From Lachancea kluyveri NRRL Y-12651 (taxonomy: Eukaryota > Ascomycota > Saccharomycetes > Saccharomycetales > Saccharomycetaceae), in assembly GCA_000149225.2 (NCBI GenBank), contig CM000690.1, positions 992,001 to 1,056,000 of the forward strand: DNA of 64,000 bases, given 5' to 3'. The notes beneath the pieces were generated by a model that worked only from the letters and a program-made list of their open reading frames with translations, was not told where the DNA came from and did no database searches. The translations under genes were made by a program, and so were the position numbers. Positions 32,282 to 42,462 of this stretch are shown one piece after another. Each line of letters begins with the position of its first letter. Position 1 is the first letter of the stretch.

Positions 32282-32950
32282 TAGAGGCTAATGAACTTGG
32301 TTGATTCAGGTTTTTTTACTTTAAAAAGAGGAATATAACAAGAGGAAAAGGTGTCCTTTAACAACGGTCGATTGAGCTATACCAAAGAAAAAAAAAAGGC
32401 TGGAAAAACTGGCAGCAAAGGAGACAAAAAGAGAAAATCCGTCAGGTGTGGATGTCCGGCGCTTTTCATTGAGGGGTCATATGTATGTGGTGTACAGATA
32501 CCGAATCCTAGCGCTGCGTCGCCACCCTGGACGCGATCACGTGATTTGCCACTGTCAGGCTGCAAAAAAGTGTTGGAAATGATGATGATGATGCTTTTGG
32601 CCAGTTTGTTGGTCAGGAAGATAGGCATTCAGACATCTATACTGGATGGTATAGGTGTGGTGGGTTCTGGCACGGGATGTCAACACTCTCCTCCAAGTAT
32701 ACATATATATATATATATATAATGATTCTATTTAGCCCAGGTGTTTGCGCGTTGGGAGTCGTTTGACACGTTTCAATTTACACATGCGGGAAGTCATGTC
32801 TTTGTTGCGTTGCGTATGAGTTTCAACCGCATGGTTTTGAAGGAAACGGGGGTGATAGTCTTTGATGCAAACTCTGTAGTTGGGTGCACTTGTCATGGAC
32901 ATTGACGGATAGTTGTCGAATGGCTTTTTTGTTCTTTTATTTGTTCTTTC

Positions 32951-32993
32951 ATTTATTTATCTATTTATTTATTTATTTATTTATTTATTTATT
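32951..32993. repeat. ATTT tetranucleotide microsatellite
   Basis: About ten near-perfect copies of a 4-bp unit with one T-to-C interruption, in the GSF2/RSE1 intergenic region. Expected to vary in length. Confidence 0.85.
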
Positions 32994-33147
32994 AGAAAAG
33001 GTGATCCGTTTGGTGCCAGTAATTCAGTATGGGCGGTCGACCCGTAACTGTTGAATTCGGCAAGTGGATATCGTCGTTTTAACCCAACGAGTAATTGGCT
33101 AAGTTATATATGTTATGTTGAGGTAGGGACCCGAAATCTTATCACTC

Positions 33148-33199
33148 CCATGTGATTCACACGTGATTCACACGTGTGAATCACGTGTGAATCACATGG
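33148..33199. promoter_or_regulatory. perfect 52-bp palindrome carrying five E-boxes at 11-bp spacing
   Basis: The 26-bp arms are exact reverse complements with no spacer; the centre lies between 33173 and 33174. Within it are CATGTG at 33149, CACGTG at 33160, 33171 and 33182, and CACATG at 33193, each 11 bp from the next. Four of the five extend to the Cbf1/CDEI consensus RTCACRTG on one strand or the other (ATCACGTG 33180-33187, ATCACATG 33191-33198 and their mirror images). The block ends 101 bp upstream of the RSE1 ATG. An 11-bp period puts all sites on nearly one face of the helix. Confidence 0.8.
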
Positions 33200-33299
33200 C
33201 AGTACTTTTACAGTATGGGAAAAAGTTTATGGTGAGGATTTGGAAGGAAGAAGACCTTGCAAGAGGTACTGTTCTGCCAACACTTGAAAAGCCAGACCA

Positions 33300-35928
33300 A
33301 TGATCAGCGAGGAGTCGGATATCCATCTGTACAATTTAACGTTACAGCGTAACTCCAACTATGTTCACTCCTGCATCGGCCACTTCATCGATCGTAGGCC
33401 AGTGCACTCCCAAAACACAGATGACGATAATTCCAAGAAGAAAAGGAAGAAAAAGCAGAAAGAACTACAAATATGTTTGGCGACAGAAACACACATAGAA
33501 CTGTGTGATATGGAAAACGGCACGATCAACAAAATCTGTTCTTTCCCTATCTTTGCAACAATAAGGTCTATGGGTAAGCTGTCGTCGGAGAGTAGCTGTT
33601 CGCATCTGGTGTTAGTATCTGATTCCGGGAACCTGACTATTGGTAGATTTGTTCGCCATGAAAACCAAGTCTATGCGATAAAATTCCAAACCCTGTTTAA
33701 CGAACCCTTTTCGAGAAGCGGTATTAGAAGGCTGAGCCCACAAGCACACTTGGAAATCGATCCCCACGGCCGCTGCATTTTACTCTCTGCAATGGAAAGG
33801 AATAAGTTGTGCTACTTGACTGAAAGTAAAAATGATCAGTTACAGATATCTTCGCCTTTGGAGGCGAATAGAGCCAACTTTGTCACGATGCAGACCGCCG
33901 TATGCGACGTTGGTTTCGACAATCCATGTTTTGCATCTCTCGAAATTGACACCGTTGACAAATCTCGCCATCTTGTCTTCTATATCTTAGATCTAGGGCT
34001 GAACAACATTATAAAGAAGACGGAATTCACACTAAGCGGTGATTTAAACTTTATAATACCCGTTCCAAACTTGGAAAGCTATAACATCCGGACAAGAAAC
34101 AGTCCCATTCAAAACCGAAGTGCGAAAGAAGAAGAAGAAGGAGGAGGAGACGATGAAGCAGATGACGAAATAAATCCTTTTGTTATACTGGGCTTCGACG
34201 ACTACATATCATTAAGAGATTTACGTGGGTTTTATAATTTGAAAGTTAAAATTCCAAAAAGAAAAGGAAGTACCTCCACTTATATCATCACAGGAACGTT
34301 ACACAAATTGAAAAAGGAGTTTTTTATCTTATTGCAATCAAATCACGGTGACTTATACAAAGTTAGAGTACTGGGCAACAATGAAGACAACAACAACCCT
34401 CTCTTGACAATCACCTATTTTGATACTTTGCCCCTAGCAGAGAGCCTCCATATTTTGAAAAATGGGTTCATGTTCGCCAATATGGAAACCGGCAACAACG
34501 TGCTATACCAATTCGAAAGTTTGGGTAATGATGATGATTTTGCCACGATCAACACGTCACAAGAACCAGAAAGAGACTTGATTTTGGAAGTAAACGACAC
34601 CCTAGAAAATTTATCGATTGCCGACCAACAAAGCAACTTAAACCCAATTCTATCAAATCAGATCGTAGAAACAACGCCCTTGACCATGTTGACTCAAACA
34701 AAATCGAATACGGGAATAGTTACGACTGGTGTTGCTTTTGAAACCTTAATCTCCTCGCCCCTACCTTCTTCACCAGACGGGATTTGGACTATTAGGTTCC
34801 CTCAAGACCAGGAGCATAAACTGCTATTTTTAAGTTTTCCTAAGTCAACAATGATACTGGAGGTCGCTGATGGCACAGTCGAAGAGTTGGATACCGAAGA
34901 AAATCCCTTCCAGATGAAAAATGACAAAACTATATTTACCGGTTCCATGGGTAACAAGTCAATTATCCAGGTATGCGAAAATGGTATGGTGCAGGTTACG
35001 ATGGAGCGTTTTTTGGATGCCGAAGGTAACGAACGACTAAAGTTTACTGCCAAACTAAATTGGTACCCTCCGGCCGGTATTAAAATTGTCAAGGCCACAT
35101 GCACAACGACACAGCTCGTAGTGGCACTATCGAATAACGAAATTGCATATTTCGAAACCGATAATACCAACGGGACAGATTCATTGAATGAGTTTCAAGA
35201 TCGGATTGAAATAGACGACAAGATTACTGCTATCAGCTTGTCTCAAGGCCATAGAAGCGATTTTTTAATCATCGCAACTAGAGATTCTTCAGTAAAGCTG
35301 TTAAGTTTAAGGAACTCGGACCAGGAAAATTTCTTGGAGACGATTTCTATGCAAGCGTTAGTGTCTCCAGCGAATTCAACGCTCTTAGTTGAAACTGCAG
35401 AAGCGTTACATCTGCATGTTGGCCTTGTTGATGGCGTTTATGTTCGGTCTAAAGTTGCCAGGCATGATGGCCAGCTTTTAGATGTTAGAACTAAGTATCT
35501 GGGTTCCAAGCCAGTGGATATTTCCATCATACCAGACGTAGATCCTCGCATTGACGAGAGAGAAGAAGATAACGATGAAGAAGAAGAAGACGAATTAGAA
35601 GAGGAAATGAAGAAGAGCAAAATCCCGGCCGTCATTTTGCATTGCAACAAGACCTGGATTAGTTACGAACTAGATTCTTTAATGTTTATCAGACCTTTGC
35701 TGCTATCTGGTATTCAAAGTTTGAAGAAAGCTAGCGGCTTCGTAACCGATGAAATGAGGTTTAATGGCTGTTGCTCTGTCAGTTCTTCTGGTGCTTTGGT
35801 AATTGGTAAAATCAAGAATTTAAACACGAAAGAACAATGGTTCCAAAGAAGAGATATTCAAACCAAAGATGTCAAGAGAGGTGGAGATGATGCTGATGGG
35901 AATGAGGACAATAGTAGTGATGGTGATA

Positions 35929-35959
<31 letters not shown>

Positions 35960-37304
35960 CGATGGAACGAAAAAAGAACATGGAGTATCTGCCAATAATT
36001 TTGTTGGTAAAAAGATTGTACAAGACTTTGAGGATAAAAAACTGTTCTACGTGGTTGAAAATTCTTTAGAAAATGATTCCTGTCGCATATCGGTTACGAA
36101 ATCACACCAAAGCTATAAAAATGACTATACAGGGGATCATTATCAAGTTTTGGAACAATGTCGTTGCCTACATGCTGCTATTACAAGATTTGGGCAAAGC
36201 GACAAGTATTTCGTTATATCTACCGACACCGGAACACTCAAAACCTTCAAATTAAGGATCACAAAAACTAATGGAACGAGAAGCTTTTTTTTAGACTTTA
36301 TTAATGTTACTGATATTGGTGATAAAGTTTATTCGATGACTTCGTTTGGCGACAAGTTGCTAGTACCAGTGAACAATGCACTGGTGTTATATGGATTGGG
36401 TAAAAAGCAACTACTAAAAAAATCGATTACGATGACCCCCCCATCGATTACAAAGATAACTGCACTAGTACAGTGGGATAACGAAAGAATTGCTACTGGT
36501 GATATTCAGGAATCTGTGACTTTTTTCCAGTTTGATAAATCTTCAAACAGATTTTTTGCTTTGGCAGACGATATAGTCAAAAGGCACGTTACCACCTTGC
36601 AATTCTTGGATCGCTCCACAGTAATCGGCGGGGATAAATTTGGTAACTGCTGGGTGTTACGAATCCCTCAAGAACATGAAAGGTTAATTACCGAGGAATT
36701 CTCGTTTTTCATGAGCCGGTATCACAAACCTCCCTCAGGAACACTTAATCCAAACATCATGGAATGCCCGTTCAAACTGAACCTGATGAACCACTTCTAT
36801 TTGAATGATATTCCAATGAGTTTTCACCTTGTGGAAATGGTGCAAATGTCTGATAGAGCTGCTATCTTATACACGGGTTTGCAAGGTACTATTGGCTGCT
36901 TGTTACCTTTAGTTACTAAGAAGGAAGTAGAATTTTTTCAATCTTTGGAAAAAGTTCTTCAAGATGCTGATGATTTATTTTTTCTGGAGAGAGAAAATCG
37001 CCTTGCTAGTAACAAAGACGATGAAGAGGGAGAACTTCTTGGCGAGGGGTTCACAGATAATTCAAAGGGTAAGACACATGGCAAGGGCCCAATCCCAGAG
37101 GGAGCATACTCGATTGTCGGTAGAGACCACCTGGTATACAGGAGCTATTATTCACCTGTAAAGAACATTATTGACGGTGATCTTTGTGAAAACTTTTTCC
37201 GTTTGTATCCTAGTGAACAAAAGTACTTAAGTGATAAAATGGGTAGAAGAAATGTCTCTGACATTACTAGGCGTGTAAATGAGCTTAGGACAAATTACTT
37301 GTAG
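33300..37304 (+). CDS. RSE1: U2 snRNP SF3b subunit Rse1 (SF3B3/SAP130 homologue)
   Basis: Large beta-propeller scaffold of SF3b, which anchors U2 snRNP at the branch point; the family also includes DDB1 and CPSF160. The 1334 residues (S. cerevisiae 1361) show an N-terminal MMS1/propeller region and two acidic low-complexity inserts: EEDNDEEEEDELEEE near 755, and an Asp run near 878-888. The C-terminal CPSF-A domain (about 1000-1330) contains VTTLQFLDRSTVIGGDKFGN, YTGLQGTIGCLLPL and DGDLCENFFRLYPSEQ. The start ATG lies 101 bp after the E-box palindrome. It corresponds to YML049C and is convergent with AIM32. Confidence 0.96.
35928..35962 (+). repeat. GAT tract encoding polyaspartate in RSE1
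   Basis: About twelve GAT/GAC codons within an acidic linker of RSE1. In frame and probably variable in length. Confidence 0.85.
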
Positions 37305-37417
37305 CATGCTATTGTTACGCATATCCGATATTTACATGTGTATTATTATTATTACTATTCATTTTTGTCTTTTCTGCTCTTTCGATCCCTGTTCAACTAA
37401 TGGATTTTATTCCGGTT

Positions 37418-38443
37418 TTAATTACGAGTAGAAATGCCACCTCTATAGAAGTCGGATATGATTTTACCATCTTTTAAGTGAGATAGTAGAACATAAATGG
37501 TATCTGGCAAGATTTTTCCAAACCAGAGGCCATCAACCTTTGGTTTACCCTCTTTATCTTTCCCTAAAACGTTATAAAATATAACGTTACCTGCATACTT
37601 GTGACCGCCTATATGTGAAATTATACCCAATCTTACCTTAGGATTCACTTGTACCCTAAGTTTGTCAATTAGCTCCGGAGCAATCATTCCACAACGTTGA
37701 TCACGTTGGTAGTGCCCACAAACTAGAAACAAGTCGCACAAATAGTCTCTACCATCGAATTTTAGAATTTTAGCAACAGAATCGAATGCAGCAGTTTCTT
37801 TCTTGATGTTAGAATTGGATAAAACCACATCAGCGCCCTTCAGGTAATCTTCAAAGCTTACCCTCTTGGATCTCTGTACATTCAACTTACCACCGCCAAT
37901 GTAGGTGGCAAATTTTTCGATATTTTGCTTGTGGATAGTGTAGACCTTCATTTCAGGTATAGCCAAAAATTGAGCAGTATCTTTATTATTAGACTCGGCC
38001 GTGAGATGATTGTCTTTTAAGGAGATGGCATTGACTAGTATCCCCTGTCCCTCTTTTGTATCTTTTAGACATTTTTTTAGATCACTTATTGCAGAGTATG
38101 GCCATACGGGGTTCAGCTCCAGGTTTCTTTGCCATGCTGACTTCCATTCAGGATCAGCGCCGGGAGTGTTTTCGGGAGAGATAAGCAGTAAATGTTTGTG
38201 ATATTCGGGGATTTTTCGAGGTAAAGAGATATTGACGTCCAACTTAGTATCCGCCGGTAACAAATCATTCAAATTATCGGCATAGCACTGGCATTGGTTC
38301 ACCAGCTCTTTAGAATTTCCCAATTCAACATAAGTATAGCTCTTGTGAAAAAGAGCTATAGTACGTGAGTACTTGAGCAGGGGAAAGCGTACCAAAGAGT
38401 TTACCTGTATTCCAGACAGCATAAACATTCTGTTATTCAGCAT
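37418..38443 (-). CDS. AIM32: mitochondrial thioredoxin-like [2Fe-2S] protein Aim32
   Basis: Mitochondrial protein that binds a [2Fe-2S] cluster and contributes to redox quality control of imported proteins. The 341 residues begin with a basic, hydroxylated presequence-like N-terminus. The thioredoxin-like domain contains FLVCGHYQRDQRCG, a pair of cysteines separated by eight residues, and SHIGGHKYAGN supplying the histidines. Both are the known cluster ligands of this family. There is a short 112-bp convergent spacing to RSE1. Longer than S. cerevisiae YML050W (311), mostly at the N-terminus, so internal starts are possible. Confidence 0.92.
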   Translation of the reverse strand: MLNNRMFMLSGIQVNSLVRFPLLKYSRTIALFHKSYTYVELGNSKELVNQCQCYADNLNDLLPADTKLDVNISLPRKIPEYHKHLLLISPENTPGADPEWKSAWQRNLELNPVWPYSAISDLKKCLKDTKEGQGILVNAISLKDNHLTAESNNKDTAQFLAIPEMKVYTIHKQNIEKFATYIGGGKLNVQRSKRVSFEDYLKGADVVLSNSNIKKETAAFDSVAKILKFDGRDYLCDLFLVCGHYQRDQRCGMIAPELIDKLRVQVNPKVRLGIISHIGGHKYAGNVIFYNVLGKDKEGKPKVDGLWFGKILPDTIYVLLSHLKDGKIISDFYRGGISTRN

Positions 38444-38718
38444 TTTGAAAGCAGAACGAGAATAGGCAGAGATGTGAATACCCTAAGATTTTGCATCTAA
38501 AATCTCTACAGCTTGTTTATTTGCAGCGGAGTTAAACGTGAGTTCATTACGATTTAATTCCGGCATGAATCAAGGGTATTTCGTATATAATCATCTATGT
38601 CTATGATTTCTTTTTTTCTTTGGTAAAACGAAAATCAAGTAATGAACTAGAGATACTCTCAACTGTTAAGTAGCATTGAAGGATGTGTTTACACAAAAGT
38701 CTATTGCTTCCCGCCTAG

Positions 38719-39198
38719 ATGCCAATTAAGTGTAAGATCTGCAATGATCAGGAATCTAAATATAAGTGCCCGAAATGTGGAATACGGTATTGTTCTATAG
38801 CCTGCTATAAGAACGAAGAAAAGCATAAGCACGATGAGATCGTCAAGAAAGACGAGCCAAAAGTTGAGGAAACAGAGCAACCGGTGAAAAAGACCACTAG
38901 AGAAATAAAGCTACAATCTCCAGAGTTTGACAAAGCTTACCATCAATCTGACAAGCTTCAAGAATTATTACAGTATAATACCGTGAAATTTCATCTCGCT
39001 AAAGTCTATCGTATTTTGAATACTGGCATCGGTGCTACTGGATCTGCAGATGCCCAGTTGAGCACGGAAATGAAGCAAAAACTAGCTATAGACTACTTAA
39101 ATACCCTGAGATACGGCGGTATTCATTACAACGAAGCCATAGAGGAGTTTTGTGTGTTGTGTTTGGATTTGTTAAACGATGCGAGTGAAATAAATTAA
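38719..39198 (+). CDS. HIT1: box C/D snoRNP assembly factor Hit1
   Basis: Zinc-finger HIT protein that stabilises Rsa1 during assembly of box C/D snoRNPs (U3, snR13 and others). The 159 residues (S. cerevisiae 164) start with the zf-HIT module: Cys5, Cys8, Cys17, Cys20, Cys25 and Cys29 followed by a His-rich segment (KHKH). A charged linker and a C-terminal helical Rsa1-binding region (FHLAKVYRILNTG, DYLNTLRYGG) follow. It corresponds to YJR055W. It is divergent from AIM32 (275 bp) and convergent with GAL80. Confidence 0.95.
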   Translation: MPIKCKICNDQESKYKCPKCGIRYCSIACYKNEEKHKHDEIVKKDEPKVEETEQPVKKTTREIKLQSPEFDKAYHQSDKLQELLQYNTVKFHLAKVYRILNTGIGATGSADAQLSTEMKQKLAIDYLNTLRYGGIHYNEAIEEFCVLCLDLLNDASEIN

Positions 39199-39285
39199 AC
39201 TAAAATATGTAGATACTACTGTTTGTGAATGGAAAAAAAAATGATCATAAAACAATACTACAAGTGCATGCTCCTTTTTTTATTT

Positions 39286-39286
<1 letters not shown>

Positions 39287-39350
<64 letters not shown>
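39287..39350. repeat. CTTT tetranucleotide microsatellite, about 16 copies
   Basis: An uninterrupted 64-bp pyrimidine repeat in the 163-bp spacer between the convergent 3' ends of HIT1 and GAL80, ending about 10 bp from the GAL80 stop. It likely lies in one or both 3' untranslated regions. Confidence 0.92.
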
Positions 39351-39353
<3 letters not shown>

Positions 39354-39361
39354 TTCTTTTC

Positions 39362-40642
39362 TTAATTCGTTATATTGGATACATCCAAGGTCCGTTTTAA
39401 TTCGTTACTTTTGAAAACATTATCGATCAATCTATGCAAGATTAAAGCATCTTTAAATGTAGGAAATCCTTCAAACTGGAACTTCTGTTGGTCGAAATTG
39501 ATAGGGAGACCATCCTTAGCGTTTGTATTAAAGTGATGATCTGCGATGGACTCATAGAGTCTTAGGATGTTTCCAACAACAGAGTTATAGTTCCTCAAGT
39601 GATAGACTTCCATGGTTTCGCTTGCATCCTCTGCTATGCTGCTACCATTAATAAGATGATCACTAACTTTGACACCGCAGAAATATAAAACCAGATTTGA
39701 GATTTCAGCAAAACCAGCATCACCTTCCAATTTCAAATCGCCTTTTGTACCGTGAATGTCAACTACTAGATTCTTGGTAAACTTTTTAGCAGGAGTCCCA
39801 CCTTTGAAACTGCAACATACAGGTACGTTGCCGTTTTTCAAGCTACCTTGAAATAACAAATGATCGGGCGCGGTTTTACTTACACGCCGACCCGTCCTTT
39901 TCCCATGCTCATCCAACAATTCCTGCTCCGTTATATTATTGAAAATCATCGAACTGACCTCTGAAAAGTAGCTGCTTGTAATATACTGTAAGATATCAAT
40001 CGTATGCCCAAATGCTGTCGTGATCAAATTGGTACCACTGTCAATGTCGTACAAGTAAGAAGGTGACTTCATAGGTCTCTCATAACCATACCAACCGCCG
40101 TTTGCTGAAATTTCGATACAGTTGATATCACCAATACAGCCTTCAGAGATCAATTCTTTAGCGCGCACAATGTAAGGGGACTTACGACCCTATAAAGATA
40201 TGATGGTTTGTAATCCCCTCTCCTGAGCCTTGAGATAAATATCTTCCGCTTGTCCGACGCCATTGCCCAACGACCATTCTACATACAAGTACTTTAGATT
40301 TGGATTTTTGTAAGAATGCTTCAACAATGGGAGTAACACTTCGTAGTGGTTGGGAACTTTAACACTTACAACAATCATATCGACGTTCTTATAAGACGAA
40401 AATGATTCGACATCTGCAAAAGCAGTAGCATGAACTAGCTTCAGCTTCTTGATGGTGTGCAAAGATGAGTCAAGGCTGGAGTTGAAAATCGCTGTAATTT
40501 GGAATTGAGAAGATAATTGGAGCATTGCTGGGTAGTGGGTTTTGACAGCCCAACCTTTACCAGCTGACAAACCAACGAAACCGACCCGGATAGGGCTTGT
40601 GTGAGGTACGGTGGAGACTGCTGATCTTTTGTTGTTGTTCAT
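39362..40642 (-). pseudogene. GAL80: galactose repressor Gal80, interrupted by one in-frame TAG
   Basis: Gal80 binds the Gal4 activation domain and keeps GAL genes off until Gal3/Gal1 with galactose and ATP removes it. The reading frame is homologous to S. cerevisiae Gal80 over its full length (427 codons here). An N-terminal Rossmann fold includes RVGFVGLSAGKGWAVKTHYP, followed by GDINCIEISANGGWYGYERP, HTIDILQYITSSYF, KFTKNLVVDIHGTKGDLKLEG and a C-terminal LDVSNIT. The codon at 40187-40189 is TAG where the family has CAG (Gln in LQGRKSPY). Translation would stop after 150 residues, within the NAD-type domain. No ATG follows soon enough to restart in the conserved part. No other lesion is visible. 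It may be a very recent null allele or a sequencing error. Confidence 0.88.
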
Positions 40643-40838
40643 CTGAAAGGCTGCAATGAAAGATGGAAGTCACAGAAAAATGAATGCGACCAGTTAAAAT
40701 ACTCCTTTGAATCTAAATAACATGAACAGTATAAAACTGTTAATGGTTAAGACCCTTTCGATGGTTTTGGGGAAGTAGAAAGTGGTTACAAGTTTGTCAT
40801 GCATTTTAGCGGAGAGATAAGTGACGTTAAATTCGATG

Positions 40839-40844
40839 TTTATA
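40839..40844 (-). promoter_or_regulatory. TATA box of GAL80
   Basis: Minus-strand TATAAA, about 200 bp upstream of the GAL80 ATG and 46 bp downstream of the Gal4 site; a typical arrangement. Confidence 0.45.
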
Positions 40845-40889
40845 AGGAAATTTTCATTCAAGGCGAGGATCCCATTGTGGAACACGGAC

Positions 40890-40906
40890 CGGACTTCTGT
40901 AAGCCG
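40890..40906 (-). promoter_or_regulatory. Gal4 binding site (UAS-GAL) of GAL80
   Basis: CGG-N11-CCG, the exact Gal4 dyad, with CTGT in the spacer as in good sites. It is 248 bp upstream of the GAL80 ATG. S. cerevisiae GAL80 also has one Gal4 site in its promoter. It falls inside a 62-codon plus-strand open frame (40799-40987), which is therefore doubtful. Confidence 0.7.
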
Positions 40907-41577
40907 TGTATCGTGAATAATTATAAATATGATTTCGAAGACAGCTTGGTGAAGAAAGAAGAGAGAGATGGTATAAAAGAAGAGTAATTAAGACTTGTTA
41001 ATTGTACAACATTAGATTACACTAAAAATCATCTAGGCCGATGCGTGATACTTAATTGGTGAAGAAATTAAAAGTAAAAACAAAAAAAGTGGAATGGAAA
41101 GGAACACGGGTCCAGGGAGAAGTATAAATTAGCGTATTAAGAAAATCTAGGTGACTTAAATCAGATTAAAATCTGGCATTGCGTACTTTTTTCCAGTAAT
41201 ATTGATAGAATAGTAATAGCAGAATCAATAGTGATAGTAGTGAAGAGGGAAGAAGATGAATAGAAGAACTAAAAGGCAGAATAGTGAAAAAAAAACTGAC
41301 GTCAAAGTAGAATTGAAAAGAGGGAAAAGAAAAAGGAGAAGATTATCGTTTTTGGAATAAGAATACTGGGTATGGTTCTTTATTGTTTGTTTGTTTGTTT
41401 TTTTTTTTGTTTTTTTTTTTTCTTTTGGCTTTTTTTTTTTTTTAATTTTTAATTTTTATTCTCAGGTTGTTTTCTTTTTTATGAATTTAACACTTTCTTC
41501 GAGCCGTGTGAGAAAGAAACTCAAACTTGTAAAAGAACTTGCTTTTTTTTTTTCCTTCCTAAACGAGAAAACCAACT

Positions 41578-42462
41578 CTAAATGGACTCCTCATCGCTGT
41601 TTTTTTGGGTTCTTCTAATCTTGAAGAACTTGATACCACTATGATGAGATTCTTGTGGTTGGGTAACATCTGGTGCGTTGACTTGACCACCTTCCAAATC
41701 TTGTGGAACGTTGTAAGAATCGGCAGTTTCAGGGTTAATGCCTAGCGCTTCTTGTTTCCCTTGATACATCAACGCTTGTTCCTTGTACTGTTGCATTTGG
41801 ACGTATTCCTTGTGAGATTGATAGGCCCTTCTGATGAAAGTAGCACCAGTGGTGAAAAACAATATCAAACAACATGCAACACTAGCCCAGGCAATACCCA
41901 ACATAGAGGCCCCAATACTGGCACTGAGCCCCGAGTCATGGAAAGCATTTCTGCCCATCACAGTGGCAGCAGTTTGACAGGAAACCGCAGCTATATCAAG
42001 CAAGGAGCCAATAAGGACTAGCAGGAAAACCACTTTGGTGAAGGCTAGAGAACACCACGAGAAAACATACAAGATCAGTGAGATACCAATAAAGGCCAAA
42101 CTGATCCAGAAGAAACAAAAGGAAAATCTGGTTAGGTAGTAGTAGGTGTCTCTGTCACTGATGAAGTCAGAAGGAACGCCAATAGTAGTACCAAAGTTAT
42201 CCACAGGGGAGATTGGAGCAGCTGGGGCTAAGCCATCACATTGGGTGATGTCATTGCCAGTGGAGTTACATACACCCCAGAAGGTCCATCTGGTCAAGGG
42301 TGGAGCACCAGTGATGTTTGCAGTGTCTGCTTGTAGCCAATAGAAGCGGTTGATTGGGTAGTCCTTAATAGCACCGGACAAGACAATCAAAATTAACAAC
42401 AAAGTAGTACCTGCTAATAATAGCAGAGTAATCAGCCTGTTAGAGATACCTAATAAACCCAT
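41578..42462 (-). CDS. SUR7: eisosome-associated plasma-membrane protein Sur7
   Basis: Tetraspan protein of the plasma-membrane eisosome compartment (MCC), involved in membrane organisation and wall integrity. The 294 residues (S. cerevisiae 302) start MGLLGISNRLITLLL. Four membrane segments are at about 9-30, 108-130, 140-165 and 185-210. Between the first two is the family signature PINRFYWLQADT, then TRWTFWGVCNSTG with the paired cysteines. The C-terminus ends FFKIRRTQKNSDEESI, close to the Sur7 tail. The upstream in-frame sequence lacks an ATG, so 42462 is the start. It corresponds to YML052W. Confidence 0.95.
   Translation of the reverse strand: MGLLGISNRLITLLLLAGTTLLLILIVLSGAIKDYPINRFYWLQADTANITGAPPLTRWTFWGVCNSTGNDITQCDGLAPAAPISPVDNFGTTIGVPSDFISDRDTYYYLTRFSFCFFWISLAFIGISLILYVFSWCSLAFTKVVFLLVLIGSLLDIAAVSCQTAATVMGRNAFHDSGLSASIGASMLGIAWASVACCLILFFTTGATFIRRAYQSHKEYVQMQQYKEQALMYQGKQEALGINPETADSYNVPQDLEGGQVNAPDVTQPQESHHSGIKFFKIRRTQKNSDEESI

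Larger units (their letters stand above)
32282..33299. other. divergent regulatory region GSF2 / RSE1
   Basis: About 1 kb. A 10-bp palindromic E-box ATCACGTGAT lies at 32536-32545 near GSF2, and a TA run at 32704-32721. An (ATTT)n repeat is at 32951-32993. The 52-bp palindrome with five E-boxes at 33148-33199 lies 101 bp before RSE1. No gene is seen. Confidence 0.6.
40643..41577. other. GAL80 upstream / SUR7 downstream region
   Basis: About 930 bp holding the GAL80 promoter (Gal4 site and TATA) and T-rich SUR7 3' sequence (41391-41460, with GTTT repeats). The 62-codon frame at 40799-40987 has an ATG but no recognised family. Confidence 0.5.

Noticed and set aside
33148-33199. E-box palindrome as part of a centromere (CDEI-like)
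   Set aside because: No AT-rich CDEII of about 80-90 bp follows and no CDEIII (CCGAA-containing) element is nearby on either strand.
39287-39350. CTTT array as a CRISPR-like or satellite array
   Set aside because: Simple tetranucleotide microsatellite without spacers.
40169-40189. GAL80 stop codon explained by an intron or by two separate genes
   Set aside because: No 5' splice, branch-point or 3' splice consensus surrounds the TAG, and the downstream part lacks a suitable ATG; homology is collinear across the stop with no gap.
40799-40987. 62-codon plus-strand open frame upstream of GAL80
   Set aside because: It overlaps the Gal4 site and TATA of the GAL80 promoter and has no recognised family.
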